A stretch of 64,000 nt of DNA from Rhizophagus irregularis (GCF_026210795.1 NC_089449.1:930001-994000); one strand, 5' to 3'; shown: positions 1-10,945, numbered from the stretch's first letter. Notes: generated by a model not told the origin, from the sequence alone. A program made the numbers and translations.

Positions 1-83
1 TTTTGTTTTATATTAAAATAAGTTTGAAGATCATTTATCCATTCGTCTGGATGAATATTTCCATTATATTTTGGGAGATCCAT
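1..83 (-). CDS. Gag-like/MIR fusion gene, copy A, 5' end only
   Basis: The reverse strand starts ATG at 83 and reads MDLPKYNGNIHPDEWINDLQ and a few residues more before the window ends. This matches the first ~27 residues of the six full copies to the right, so it is the start of a seventh array member. The rest of exon 1 and the MIR part lie outside the window. The upstream flank up to about 500 is close to that of copy E (16,944-17,480), so A and E sit in duplicated segments. Confidence 0.75.
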   Translation of the reverse strand, partial: MDLPKYNGNIHPDEWINDLQTYFNIKQ

Positions 84-195
84 TTTTTTAAAATGGTCGA
101 AAAGAATGGCGAGTTTTTTTTTGAGAATTTCGTTTATTTATATTTAGAACCTAAATCTACTGACATGTGACAATGATGTAATCAGTGTCACATTA
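84..195 (-). promoter_or_regulatory. Shared upstream box and core promoter of copy A
   Basis: A block at 164-180 (catgtgacaatgatgta on the + strand) followed by a second acat-containing arm to 195 recurs 64-104 bp upstream of the start codons of copies A to F. A TATA-like stretch lies between the box and the ATG. Conservation inside fast-diverging spacers suggests a regulatory site; no binding factor can be named. Confidence 0.5.
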
Positions 196-564
196 ACGTT
201 AAAGTCATAATGTTCATATGACAGATCAATCTTATCATCAAATATTAACTATAAAAAATAAAAAAAAAAAGTTTTAAAGTTGCAATATAAAAAACTATAA
301 CGGTCTTCCATTTGCATGACATAAATTTTTAAATGAACTTGAACTAATGTTAAAATAAATGACATAGAATTAAAAAAGAATTATCTTTATAATAATCTTT
401 TTGATTGTAAGTTTGAAGGTCGTTATATTTTGAAAATCTTTTTTTTAAGGCAGATGGAAAATTTTTATAGGTAATCGATCACATCAATTTTGCCTAATAC
501 GGCTAAATTTACTTCAATTTTTTTATGTGTTATATAACTTCGTGGACTTTCCCACATCACCATA

Positions 565-670
565 AAAAAGCTCGGGCACGTGATTATAGTGAAATATATA
601 TGTTCTGGTTTGGAATTTGGGTTATGTTTAGGAGATATTATTGGTTGAATATCACGTGGCTGAGCTTTAT
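565..670. mobile_element. Small inverted-repeat (MITE-like) element, left copy
   Basis: The ends form an imperfect ~20-bp inverted repeat (aaaaagctcgggcacgtga at the left, atcacgtggctgagcttt at the right) around about 65 bp of non-coding DNA. A shorter relative with the same ends lies at 17,471-17,536 at the equivalent place in the paralogous spacer of copy E, so the insertion probably predates that segmental duplication. No transposase is inside. The superfamily is unresolved because no clear target duplication remains. Confidence 0.5.
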
Positions 671-1189
671 TATCACCCCTATAAAAATTTTATCCGTTGT
701 TTCTGTAAAAACTCCGTGCCTTTAACGGAAAATGTAAATAATTCGATAAATTCCATGATATAAGGTTATTAATTCCAGAAATATGAGCCTTTTACGGAAA
801 AAAAGATGGAACATTAGAAATCTATTATTAGTCATAACTATAAGCTATTATTTCATTATTATCAATCATTATAAAAGATATTGGTGTAACTATAAACACA
901 ATATGATTAAAAAAAATGTGTAACTATCTATGTATGAGTAATAATGAAAAATATAGAAAGATCATATAAAATCAATATGAGTCATATTTATTAATTTTTT
1001 GTAAGATTTTTTGTTTTCTTTTTTTGGTAAAAAAAAAAAATTGACATTATATGAATTTTTATTATTATTTCTAAATTAAGCTACATTCTTGTGATATCAA
1101 TGCATAATTATTAAAAGATGGAATATCAATAAAGATGATGCAATATTATTCATGCATGCAAAGACAGTTTTTTTTTTTATTTAAAGACC

Positions 1190-1415
1190 TGCAATTTGCA
1201 ATTTACTTTTTCCAATTTACTTTTCCAATTTACTTTTTCTTCAAACCAATATCAATATTTTTTTGCAATTTATTTTTCAAATCCAATATTTTTTACAATT
1301 TATTTTTCAATTTACCAAAATTATTTTTTTGCACAATATTTTTTGTAATTTATTTTTTTTTTTGTGATTCATTTTTTTGAAAATCCAACATTTTTTGCAA
1401 TTTTTGGAAAATTAA
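1190..1415. repeat. Degenerate T-rich tandem repeat
   Basis: The stretch repeats units close to gcaatttatttttcaa and ccaatattttt several times with slippage. The open frame across it encodes a Phe-rich peptide that follows directly from the poly-T composition and is not considered a gene. Confidence 0.5.
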
Positions 1416-1544
1416 TATCTATACCTTGGATATCATTATTGCTTCTTCTTCATACTTTTTTGGTCTAAGAAACTGGGCTGGATTTAAAGAAAAAGGTGTG
1501 TATTTTTTATTTTGCAAACTTAGGGGGCTTAGGACTTTAGGCAT

Positions 1545-1710
1545 CAGTGGTATCCTGAAGGACCATGACAGTAGGGACCATATATTAGGTAGCATGGTAT
1601 TATCTTTCTGTAACAGTGGTATCCTGAAGGACCATGACAGTAGGGACCACTTAGGTAGCATGGTATCATTTTGTGACAGTAAGAACCACTTGGATAGATT
1701 GGTATAATTT
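1545..1710. repeat. Tandem repeat of a 62-69 bp unit, about 2.5 copies
   Basis: Two near-identical units starting cagtggtatcctgaaggacc begin at 1545 and 1614, and a decayed third begins at 1676. They differ mainly by a short indel and are richer in G+C than their surroundings. The open frames on both strands only reflect the repeat. The block is absent from the paralogous spacer at 17,540-18,120, so it was gained on this side or lost on the other. Confidence 0.7.
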
Positions 1711-2389
1711 CTTTCTTTCTGAGGTGTCCTAAGTTTGACTTAAGTTTGTAGTTGGTAAAGGTCTGTTGGTTCTAATATGAAGAATCAGCTATGTACCTTC
1801 CTTTATCCTAAATAAAATGTTCACACTACTAACTAATATCTTATATTCTTAGGTGTCATACATCATGTGATGTAATATAACTATTACACCAATTATTAAC
1901 CATCGAATTGCGAAAATTAATCAAAATTTTGAATCAAATTGCATTACAAGGATTATCAAACTACATGTATTAAGCGTTTATTTTTTAATAAATTATAATA
2001 GAATATTAATTATCAATTAAGTTGAATATTGGATAAACACGTATTTTTGTTTGTATTTTTAAAATTAATTTACTCATAGTAATAAATGGATTCACAAATA
2101 TAAGAGCTCGCAGTAGCGTTTCATATTTAAAATGCCACATACAAAATCAGAAATGATAATATTTTCAATCTTGGTTAAAGAAATAATATTCGAAAGTATG
2201 AAAATTATAGGAATTTCAATAATTGATGTGTAGTATACTATAAGTAATTATTATATTTGACTATAATTTCATAAATACAATCGATATTAAATTATATTAA
2301 ACTATATTTGCTGATATTGATTAGCTAATTAAATTATTAATCGCATTAGTAAGTATATAATTTCTATTAATATCACTTTCATATTTTGA
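1711..2389. other. Array spacer, no gene seen
   Basis: AT-rich spacer. From about 1865 onward it aligns by eye with 18,125-18,660, the sequence downstream of copy F. No open frame with coding character is present. Confidence 0.5.
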
Positions 2390-2880
2390 TGGAAATTGCC
2401 TTTTTAGAACAACTTAAAGGTAAAACATTTATCAGAAACGTTGCTTAGAAAATTTTAACTTCGTGAATAAGTTCAAAACCATTTTCTCCTATTCTTGATT
2501 ATGACGAACAACTTCTTAAAAAGTATCGTTTTCAATAGTAAATTGAATATCATGACTACGTAAAAATTCACCTTTTCTTAATACTAAGATTAATAATATC
2601 ATCAGACTTTAATGATTTTCTAATTTACTATCCAACCTCTCCATCAATTAACATTTTTGTAACTCACTAAAAAACTAACTAATATACAAAAATATATTTA
2701 ATTTTATATTACCTTTTGTATGAATAGTTGACGGAAAATTGTAATTTGTAATAATCACGAATATATATACTGTCAATATTGTCATAATGATAATAAAATA
2801 TTAATTTACATTCTTCATTTTCTCAATAAAATTCATTTGGAATATAATCAAAATGATTACTCAGGAGTGATTTATAAATT
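2390..2880 (-). pseudogene. Broken relic of a Gag-like/MIR array gene
   Basis: Segments recognisable as the 3' flank, the last two exons, part of exon 2 and part of exon 1 of the array family follow one another on the reverse strand. It occupies the place that intact copy F has in the paralogous segment. The relic is clearly broken and shortened; it is treated as a fossil and not reconstructed. Confidence 0.65.
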
Positions 2881-3899
2881 TATTTCGAGGTGAAAAGATT
2901 CTTCACGTCCACTTGATTCGCATATGTAACATCTTATTATCACTACATGCTATCTTTTTCCGAAAATTTTAATAATTTAATGCAAAATGTTCCCTCTTTT
3001 GATCTTTATATGTGGTAAATTAAGAAGCTGCAAATTATATAAAAGGGTAAAGGATTAGTTAGTAAATCCTTTATTCGACTTGTACAAGTAAGTGAAACTT
3101 TCTGTGAAATATTGTAGTAAATTAAATATTTGGGTCCTGTTAAATAATGAGCTTAGTTACCTCCAACTCTTAAATAACAGGCCAGTTCATAACCGTTTGA
3201 TCAACATTTTTGCGCAAATATACAACGAAAAAATTTTTCATCAGATCAATTCAGCAGTTATATTTTTTATAGAGTTTATGTAATTTCTATAAATTATATT
3301 TACTATGTAAAGTTTATACAGATATAAAATTATTATATATGATATATAGTCAAATCAATATTTACGCAAATATTTTATGTAAAGCTATGCAGAGATAGAA
3401 TTATTTAAAAATAAATTGATGTAGTTAAATAATAATTATATAAATATATAATTTAATCCATATTATATATAAAATTTCTATATACTGTAAATTTGTGTAA
3501 GTTTAAGAATATTAATAAAATTTGTATTAACCAAAATATATTTTATAATAAAATTACTTTACAATCATGAATACAGTATAAATAATATGAAATCACATAA
3601 CTACAAATCTTTTTAATCTAAATAAAAGATTCAAAACGAAAAGATCCATCAAAATTAAAATCAAATAAGAAGGAATAAAAAATTAAAAATTTTAATTGCT
3701 ACAGGCATAAAATACTTTACAATTATACGAAAGGAGAATTTATCCTAGACTCCAGGTTATTACCCTAGACCCATGTATAAAAAGTATCTGACACGTGATA
3801 GTTCGATTTATAAATTCCTCCCATATTATCAAGTCATGTCATAATAACATATTAGTAATAAGATCAATCTTGTAAGTTACTAATTTTTTATTAAATTGA
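2881..3899. other. Spacer, no gene seen
   Basis: AT-rich DNA with no convincing coding frame. The 63-codon frame at 3092-3283 has no family resemblance or splice context and is not annotated. Confidence 0.4.
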
Positions 3900-4500
3900 G
3901 AATCTGGATCAGGCTTTAGATTTCCTATAAAAACCCAAGTTTTCTCAAAAAATAACCAAAAAAAATTTCCAGCTGCGTAACGTAAATTTTTGACGTGTTA
4001 TAATGCTAAAATAATGACATAGAAGAATAAAGAAATATATTTTGTAAATCACTTCCGAATAATCATTTTAGTTATATCTCAAGTGAATTTTATGAGAAAA
4101 TGAAGAGTGTAAACTTAATTAGTAAATTAATCAAAAAATTCGAAGAAATTATTTTAGGAAATTCAAATTTAATTAAAATAATCTATTGTTAGAAAGATTA
4201 TCACTATTTTTCAGAACTGTTCTACTGTAACAGTGTAACTGCAATAAAATAAAATATGATTCGTTACCACCTTTTTTTTGGGAATATATTTCAATGTTTG
4301 CAACATTTTTGTATTCTTGAAGAAATATATTCTTTAATTGCTTGTAATTATCAATTCCCGATTGAAAGTTTGATGGTGAAGCTCACTAATAATGTAGGAT
4401 TATTTATATTTGTCAATTTGTGATTAATATTAAAATAAAAATCATTCATCTATTCGTATCTTCATCATAATTTGGAAGATCCATTTTTTTATCTAAATAG
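3900..4500. pseudogene. Rearranged, broken relic of the array gene family
   Basis: Fragments matching the Gag-like region and the start of the MIR region of the array genes are present on both strands, so the copy is rearranged and non-functional. Similar relics recur in other spacers at about 7060, 10,735, 13,240 and 20,155. This indicates that gene plus relic was amplified as one unit. Treated as a fossil. Confidence 0.55.
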
Positions 4501-5308
4501 GAAAATTCGTTCAAAAAATAAAAAAAAACGAGTTTTTATAATTGATATAAAAATTGTCATCAATTTTGCCTAATACGAAATTTACTTCGAACGACTCGCT
4601 TATAAAAAAGGATGATCTTCATTAGGCAACTATTGTAGAGCAAACGTTTGATATTTTTGAATTATGTTTTGATCAAATTATGAGAATGATAGATAAAACT
4701 CAACGTCCAAACTATCAGAAAACCCAACAAATGCAAGTTCTAGAAAAATCAGAAACGAGATGATTTCAATTTAAAATCAAGTAGTGCCAAAAATCAAAAT
4801 ATTACGGCACTATTACACCACACCGTCACAGTGTACTAGTGTCGAATCGAATTGAATTATACTACATTATGATTTATGATTTATGACAGTTTACGATAAT
4901 TTGATGTGGATTAAGAATGATATATAACGTGTAATATGATATTTTATTATATATAATAAATATTGTTTAAATGCAATATAAGAGCGCTACGCTATATATG
5001 TAAAATACATAAAAAAGTCAGAAATAATATTCTCAACTTTAGCCTAGAGAAATAATAATGTGAATATCAATAATTGATGCGTAGTCTACTATAAGTAATT
5101 ATAATTGACTATAATTTCATAAGTAAACGTAAACTTGTATATTAATAGTGAACCATGTATCGCAGATAATGTTATCTTAAAATTTTGTCATAATTAAACA
5201 TTAAATTTTCGATCTTAACGTACTTTCATATTTGTGAAAATTGCCTTTTAAAGATATATATTATTCATTTGAACAACTTAAAGGCAAAATATGTATCGGA
5301 AACGTTGC
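4501..5308. other. Conserved array spacer
   Basis: This holds the recurring spacer blocks seen downstream of the other copies: a segment rich in tacaccaattacaccac-type words, a block ending ataattgacgcgtggtctac in its best-preserved form, and the common 3' flank ending cggaaacgttgcttagaa. No coding frame was seen. Conservation probably reflects recent duplication. Confidence 0.5.
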
Positions 5309-6554
5309 TTAGAAACGAATTAGTTCAATGCACCACTAAAAGGAAAGTAAAGATTTAATATTTTATACGAACCCAATAAAGATAAAACAAATAAAATTAC
5401 ATACTTCATCATTCCCTCCTAATCTTTCATTATGACAAGCAACTTCTTGAAAAGAATCGTTTCCAATAGTAAATTGAATATCATGGCTACGTAAAAATTC
5501 AACTCGACCATCTTGAGTACGATAAATACTAAGATTAATAGTATCATTTGATTTTAAATATCCTTGATGATTTTTTAATTTACTATGATTAAATTTCCAA
5601 TTTCTAGTAAAATAACCTTCGTTGCCACGACAGCCCACTAAAAAAATAATATTAATATCTGATATTATCTCAGTTTACAATAAAAATATATTTTAAATTT
5701 ATTACCTTCTGTATAATTATTTAACGGAGATTTGCAATAATCATATCCATAGCTATTATAAACACAATATATTCCCAGAAATCTCTCAGATTTAACATGT
5801 TGTAGCATCATAGAATTATCTGTATAAGTGGCTAATTCATCATCGAATATTGCTTTCCATAAAGAATTTGGAACAGGCTCTGGGCTTCCCGCAAAAACCT
5901 TTATATCATATTAGAATTATATAAAATCGATTAAAAAAAAAAAAAATTTTGAAGTTACAATTATAAAACACATACTAATTGAAACTTGCTTCCAGTTGTA
6001 TAACATAAATTTTTAATAGAACTTAAATATTTCCCTGTTGCAACATGTTTTAAAGCTACAATAGATCCCTTTCTAATTAAATTTGATTCTTCTAAAACAA
6101 GTTCTTCAAATCTTTTAATTAGCTCATCAATTGAATTTAAATTCTTCATTTTCTCAAAAAATTCGTTTGAAACATAATCAAAATAGTCATTCGGGAGCGA
6201 TTTATATAGATATTTCTTTTGTTCTTCTACATCATTAATCTCGGCGTTATAACATAATTTACGAAAGGTTAAAATAAAATTTGATGTATCACCACCCTTT
6301 CTTTCAGGATTATATTTTAATGATTGTAACTTTCTTTTATTCGTGTTCTTAAAAATTGTAAAGGAAATATCTTCTTTAAGTGCATTACGAAGTTTTTCAA
6401 TATTATTAATTCCAGTTGGAAGTTTAATAGTGGAATCTACTAAGGATATTATAGCAAAATTAATAAAACCATTTTGTTTTATACTAAAATAAGCTTGAAT
6501 ATCATTTATCCATTCGTCCGGATGAATATTTCCATTATATTTTTGGAGGTCCAT
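5309..6554 (-). CDS. Gag-like/MIR fusion protein, array copy B (343 aa)
   Basis: Exons in transcription order are 6554-5976, 5898-5706, 5637-5405 and 5335-5309, with GT-AG introns in phases 0, 1 and 0. Residues ~1-155 resemble an LTR-element Gag capsid domain: HPDEW near the start, then FKNTNKRKLQSLKYNPERKG, FRKLCYNAEI and KSLPNDYFDY. Residues from ~163 (GSIVALKHVATGKYLSS) through LWK, LQHV and FLRSHDIQFTIGND read as a MIR-type beta-trefoil as in protein O-mannosyltransferases and IP3/ryanodine receptors. There is no signal peptide, membrane span, protease, reverse transcriptase or integrase, so this is a host-style gene and not an element. The C-terminal exon encodes only WCIELIRF, shorter than in its paralogs. 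Function is unknown; peptide, sugar or RNA binding would be a guess. Confidence 0.72.
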
Positions 6555-6586
6555 TTTTTTTTAATGGTGAATTAAGCGAATCTCAC

Positions 6587-6681
6587 TTATTTATATAGAA
6601 ATCTTTACACCAATATTTCTTAATTCGTCAAATTTATCATTTTCATGTGACAATGATGTAATAATATGATCGGTTACATTA
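6587..6681 (-). promoter_or_regulatory. Upstream box and TATA of copy B
   Basis: The conserved box begins at 6644, 90 bp before the ATG. A TATA-like ctatataaataag (reverse strand) lies near 6587-6598, 33-44 bp upstream of the ATG. The farther arm of the box (tgtaac... in better copies) is immediately followed by the inserted element at 6687. Confidence 0.5.
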
Positions 6682-6686
6682 TATTA

Positions 6687-6956
6687 GTCTACTTCAGCCA
6701 ACCAAAATTTGCGATTAAAGTTCAATTTTGAGCAGATGATTGATTGATCGTGATAAACTATTAACCAACCAATTAGTTAGTGTTTTGTTGTTTTTGTTTA
6801 TTTCCGTCAGTATGTTTTATCTACTCGATCAAAACGACCTACGTTTTTGGTGGTTCACGTTGAACGGTCAGTTGATCATTCTACAGTTAAAATTTATTGG
6901 TCATAATTTTCAGTGTAACCGATCAAAAATCACGATCAATAAATTCTGAAGTAGAC
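6687..6956. mobile_element. 270-bp inverted-repeat element (MITE-like)
   Basis: Ends are the perfect inverted pair gtctacttcag / ctgaagtagac. Flanking TATTA is present on both sides, and the paralogous site upstream of copy C (10,502-10,506) has a single TATTA with matching flanks, so the empty site is visible. The internal 69-codon frame has no recognisable transposase. The five-base duplication is AT-only and could be partly coincidental, so the superfamily is left open. Confidence 0.65.
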
Positions 6957-7059
6957 TATTATTAAATTAACCCATTTTATCACGTTGGTTCGTTCCATAA
7001 TCATAATAACATATTATAATGAGATCTAATCTTGTAAGTTACTAATTAAATTGAATTTT

Positions 7060-7500
7060 TCTATTTTGATTTTCCATAAATAATACCAAGTTTGCTCAAA
7101 AAACAACCAAAAAATTTTATATAAATTATACTACTTTCTTCCGGTTGCGTAAATTTTTGACGTGTTATAATACTAAAATAAATGATATAGATGAACAAAA
7201 CAACCATTGAATCATTGAATATCAACTCCCTATAGTATCTCAAGTGAATTTTATGGGAAATGAAGAGTAGTGTATAAATTAAATCTAATTAGAAATGAAT
7301 CTCTTGTAGCATTAGAAGGTTAAAATAAAACATAATGCGTTACCACCTTTTTTTTTATATTCTTAAAGAAATATCTTTAATTATTCATAATCACCAATTC
7401 TCGGTTAGAAGTTTTGATGGTAGAATCTACTAATGATGTAACATTATTTACATTTATTAATTTGTAATCGTCTATTCGTCCAAATGAGTATTTCAATTTT
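7060..7500. pseudogene. Broken relic of the array gene family
   Basis: Scattered matches to the Gag-like and MIR-start segments of the array genes occur on both strands. It is the counterpart of the relics at 3900, 10,735, 13,240 and 20,155. Treated as a fossil; no intact frame survives. Confidence 0.5.
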
Positions 7501-7779
7501 GTCCATTATGGCAAATTTACTCCAATTTTTGTATGTGACAGGAGATATCATTCTGAAAAATCTGGTAGCCGGATCTTAATCCTCCACCAAACATAATAAA
7601 AGAATTGTTACACACATGATCCGGATGATTATTTGATTATTTTCGGTAATTATAAACTTTTTATTGATCTGACCGATCCTTCTTATTTTTATTTTTATTT
7701 TCTAAAAAATTGTTGACGTGTCATATGACTCATATCAACTACAAAATAAGGTTTGTAAAGGATTAATAATAATTTTTAT

Positions 7780-7931
7780 TCTCTCTATTACATCTCAAGA
7801 CTAAAGAATTAAATAATAAGCCAAAATATCATCTATGGTTAAAAAATATTCGCCCAAATTATAAATTATTGGAAAATGATATTAGAGTACTAAAAAATCG
7901 CCAAACTACAAAGAACTTGGAGAGATTTGAA
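7780..7931 (+). other. Possible coding remnant interrupted by a transposon
   Basis: One frame reads through KPKYHLWLKNIRPNYKLLEN and on to NRQTTKNLERFE without a stop, with a charged, protein-like composition not seen in nearby spacer DNA. The hAT-like element at 7932 inserted at its end, and the frame stops soon after the right target duplication. No start codon, splice sites or family could be identified, so this is only a candidate decayed gene or exon. Confidence 0.25.
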
Positions 7932-8461
7932 TAAAGATGGTCATCGGTCCTACAGGTCCTACTCGGTCCCAGGACTTGTAGGACCGGACCGCGGTCTTTC
8001 ATTTTTTCTTGGCGCAGTAGGACCGGTCCTGAGACTGACCTGGTCTTTGTATCGGTCTTTATATATAATTTATTAAATGCATATTGAAACTTCTAGAAAA
8101 GACTGTCTCCCTGCCTCCAAGGAAAAAAAGAAAATTAACGTTAATAAAGTATAATAAATCCGTCTTTATACATGTTATTTGCTTATAATATACGTCTGGA
8201 ATGGTTCCTATAAATTTATACAATTAATGTTCATTTATAAAGGAAGACTGTTCCTAGTAAAGTAATAGAAAAATTTTTTATTTGAAAAAAGAAAAAAGAC
8301 TGATCGGTCTTAAAAAGACTGCAGTCCTTAAAAAGACCGTCGGTCTTATTGTACGTGTTACAGGATCGAAAGACCGCGGTCCTACATCAAGACGGACCGG
8401 TCCGTCTTTTTAAGGTGCAGGACCGCGAGACCGTGGTCTTTAGGACCGATGACCATCTTTA
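7932..8461. mobile_element. 530-bp hAT-like non-autonomous DNA transposon
   Basis: Perfect 21-bp terminal inverted repeats begin taaagatggtcatcggtcct. They are flanked by an exact 8-bp duplication, gatttgaa, at 7924-7931 and 8462-8469. Eight-base duplications and ends starting TAAAG fit the hAT superfamily. Sub-terminal DNA contains many gaccg/cggtc words in both orientations, as expected for transposase-binding repeats, and stands out as G+C rich. There is no transposase frame, so it would need an autonomous partner elsewhere. Confidence 0.85.
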
Positions 8462-8469
8462 GATTTGAA

Positions 8470-9050
8470 CCATAATACAATGTATTGGGAATATTATTGT
8501 GGCATGTTTAATGGTATTTGTAAAGTATCAAAATAATTTAAGAACAAAATCTACCAACAATTATAATATTGACAAATAAAATACGCAATCTATTAGCAAA
8601 AGAGAAAGTAAAATATAGTACCTTGGTAGTTTATTATAATAAATTAAAAATGCATAAAATAAGTTTTTTTTTTAAACATTTATTTTGCCGATGATACATA
8701 CAAATTGTTTTGCGATCGAAATATCCGTATCATGTGCACAGGTCATGTGCAACCCAGAAACAAATCCAGGCTACTATTTTTTTCATGGTCACATGCTTAT
8801 AAATATAATACAAGTGTTTGCTGATATTAAATTTTATATTGCAGATAATGTTATATTTTTTTGATCTAACCAAACATTAAATTTCACTGTTAAACGTACT
8901 TTTTGTTAACTAATAAATTATTAATCGCATCCGTAAGTATATAATCTCAAAATTTTAAATTTTATTAATATTATCAGTTCATATTTGTAGAAATTGCCTT
9001 TTTTGAATAATTTAAAGATAAATATGTATCGGAAGCGTTGCTTAGAAAAT
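8470..9050. other. Array spacer, no gene seen
   Basis: AT-rich DNA ending in the common 3' flank of the array genes (tatcggaa..cgttgcttagaa near 9028). No supported gene. Confidence 0.5.
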
Positions 9051-10326
9051 TTAACTTTCATGAATAAGTTCAATACACCACTAAATGGAAAGAAAAGATT
9101 TAATATTTATACGAAACTAAATAAAATAAATCAAACAAAATCACTTACTTCATCATTTCCTCCTAATCTTTCATTATGACAAACAACTTCTTGAAAAGCA
9201 TCGTTCCCAATAGTAAATTGAATATCATGACTACGTAAAACTTCAACTTGTCCGTGGCGAATAGTATAACTACGGTTATCATAGGATTTCTTAATATTAA
9301 GATTAATAATATCATTTGATTTTAAATATCCTTGATGATTTTTTAATTTACTAAATTTACTATGATTAAATTTCCAATTTCTAGTAAAATAACGATCGTT
9401 ACCGTAACAGCTCACTAAAAAAAATAATATTAATATCTGGTATTATCTTAATTTACAAATAAAAACATATTTTAAATTTATTACCTTCCGTATAATTATT
9501 TAACGGAGATTTGCAATAATCATATCCATAGCCAGTGTTAACACAATACATACCAAGAAATATCTCAGATTTAACATGTTGTAGCACGATAGAATTATCT
9601 GTATAAGCAGCTAATTCGTCACCAAATTCAATTTTCCATAAAGAATTTGGAATAGGCTCTGAGCTTCCTACAAAAACCTTTAAATTATGTTAAAATTATA
9701 TTAAAATCGATTAAAGAAATTTTTTTGAAGTTGCGATGTAAAAATTATACCAATTGTTTCCGACTTCCAGTTGTATAACATAAATTTTTAGTGGAACTTA
9801 AATATTTTCCTGTTGCAACATGTTTTAAAGCTACAATAGATCCATCTCTAATTAAATTCGATTCTTCTAAAACAAGTTCTTCAAATCTTTTAATTAATTC
9901 ATCAATTGAATTTACATTCTTCATTTTCTCAAAAAATTCGTTTGAAACATACTTAAAATAGTTATCCGGAAGCGAATTATAAAGATATCTCGTTTGTTCT
10001 TTTACATCATTAATCTCGGCGTTATAACATAATTTACAAAAAGTTGAAATAAAATATGAAGTATCACCACCTTTTCTTTCAGGATTATATTTTAACGATT
10101 GTAATTTTCTTTTATTTGTATTCTTAAATATTGTAAAGAAAATATTTTCTTTAAGTGCATTACGAAGTTTTTCAATATTATCAATTCCAGTTGGAAGTTT
10201 AATAATGGAATCTACTAAGGATATAGCAAAATTAACATTTATCTTTTGTTTTATACTAAAATAAGCTTGAAGATCGTTTATCCATTCGTCTGGATGAATA
10301 TTTCCATTATATTTTTGGAGTTCCAT
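9051..10326 (-). CDS. Gag-like/MIR fusion protein, array copy C (354 aa)
   Basis: Exons: 10326-9751, 9677-9485, 9414-9149, 9080-9051, all GT-AG. The start is placed at MELQKYNGN because every paralog begins at this point. An in-frame ATG at 10371 would add 15 residues lying in the region that is promoter or leader in the other copies. The variable segment after YFSIKQ is short (KINVNFA). Exon 3 is longer than in B because of a longer loop before VEVLRSHD. The last exon ends WCIELIHES, a different C-terminus from most copies. Domain order and lack of element enzymes are as in copy B. Confidence 0.72.
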
Positions 10327-10366
10327 TTTTTTTTTAAAATGGTCAAAAGAATGCAATTTAAGGAAT

Positions 10367-10429
10367 CTCACTTATTTATATATTTTTTTCATGTGACAAT
10401 GATGTAACAATATGATCGGTGTTACATTA
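10367..10429 (-). promoter_or_regulatory. Upstream box and TATA of copy C
   Basis: The box starts at 10390, 64 bp from the ATG. It shows the full inverted pair on the coding strand: tgtaaca, about ten bases, tgttaca. A TATA-like stretch lies at about 10,371-10,383. Confidence 0.5.
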
Positions 10430-10430
10430 T

Positions 10431-10479
10431 TATGAAGCGCCGTACTACCCGGGATTTTTGATCAGTACGGCGCTTCATA
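10431..10479. repeat. Perfect 16-bp inverted repeat (hairpin)
   Basis: Arms tatgaagcgccgtact (10431-10446) and its exact complement (10464-10479) flank a 17-base loop. The arms are G+C rich in an AT-rich spacer and sit directly behind the promoter box of copy C. Other copies lack it, so it looks like an insertion, possibly a minimal MITE, rather than a shared terminator. Confidence 0.7.
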
Positions 10480-10537
10480 CATAAATAAATAACATACATT
10501 ATATTATTAAATTAACCCACTTTGTCTCCAATAATCG

Positions 10538-10725
10538 CATTCTCACCGACAGACGTTTCGCCGACAGGGTTATTTTGCAGATAAATGTTTCGCCGACAAT
10601 AATACATCTCGACAATTAGAGTTGGGTTAGCAAGTTAGGTAAGGAAATTAGGGTTAAGGTTAGGGTTAGGATAATATTAGGATAAGATTTCAAAACTGTC
10701 AGTGAAATGATTGTTGGTGAAATGA
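10538..10725. mobile_element. ~188-bp inverted-repeat element containing telomere-like repeats
   Basis: The left end (tctcaccgacagacgtttcg and on) and right end (ctgtcagtgaaatgattgtt and on) are imperfect ~30-bp inverted repeats. Inside, around 10646-10670, lies a run of TTAGGG-type hexamers. No target duplication was resolved. It is absent from the matching spacers of other copies. Confidence 0.55.
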
Positions 10726-10734
10726 ACTAGTTCC

Positions 10735-10945
10735 CACTTTTTTTCAGAATTACATCTCAATGTTTGCAACATTTTTGTATATATCTCCTTTTAAGTGCAC
10801 ATAATCATCAACTCCCGTTTGGAAGTTTTATTAATTAGCATCATTTATATTTGTAAGTTGTATTTAATACTAAAATAGAAAAATCGTTCATCTATTCGTC
10901 TTAATGAGTATTTCCAACTATTTTGGAGGATCCATTGATTTTAAC
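10735..10945 (-). pseudogene. Broken 5' relic of the array gene family
   Basis: Matches the decayed first-exon fragments present in the other spacers (for example at 4270-4500 and 13,580-13,830). Treated as a fossil. Confidence 0.45.

Noticed and set aside
1135-1380. 81-codon Phe-rich frame
   Set aside because: Follows entirely from a T-rich degenerate repeat; no domain or splice context.
1419-1707. Overlapping frames on both strands
   Set aside because: Both are translations of the 62-69 bp tandem repeat.
6740-6949. 69-codon frame
   Set aside because: Lies wholly inside the 270-bp inverted-repeat element and resembles no transposase.
10326-10371. Upstream in-frame ATG for array copy C
   Set aside because: Would add 15 residues not present in any paralog; the region is leader or promoter in the others.
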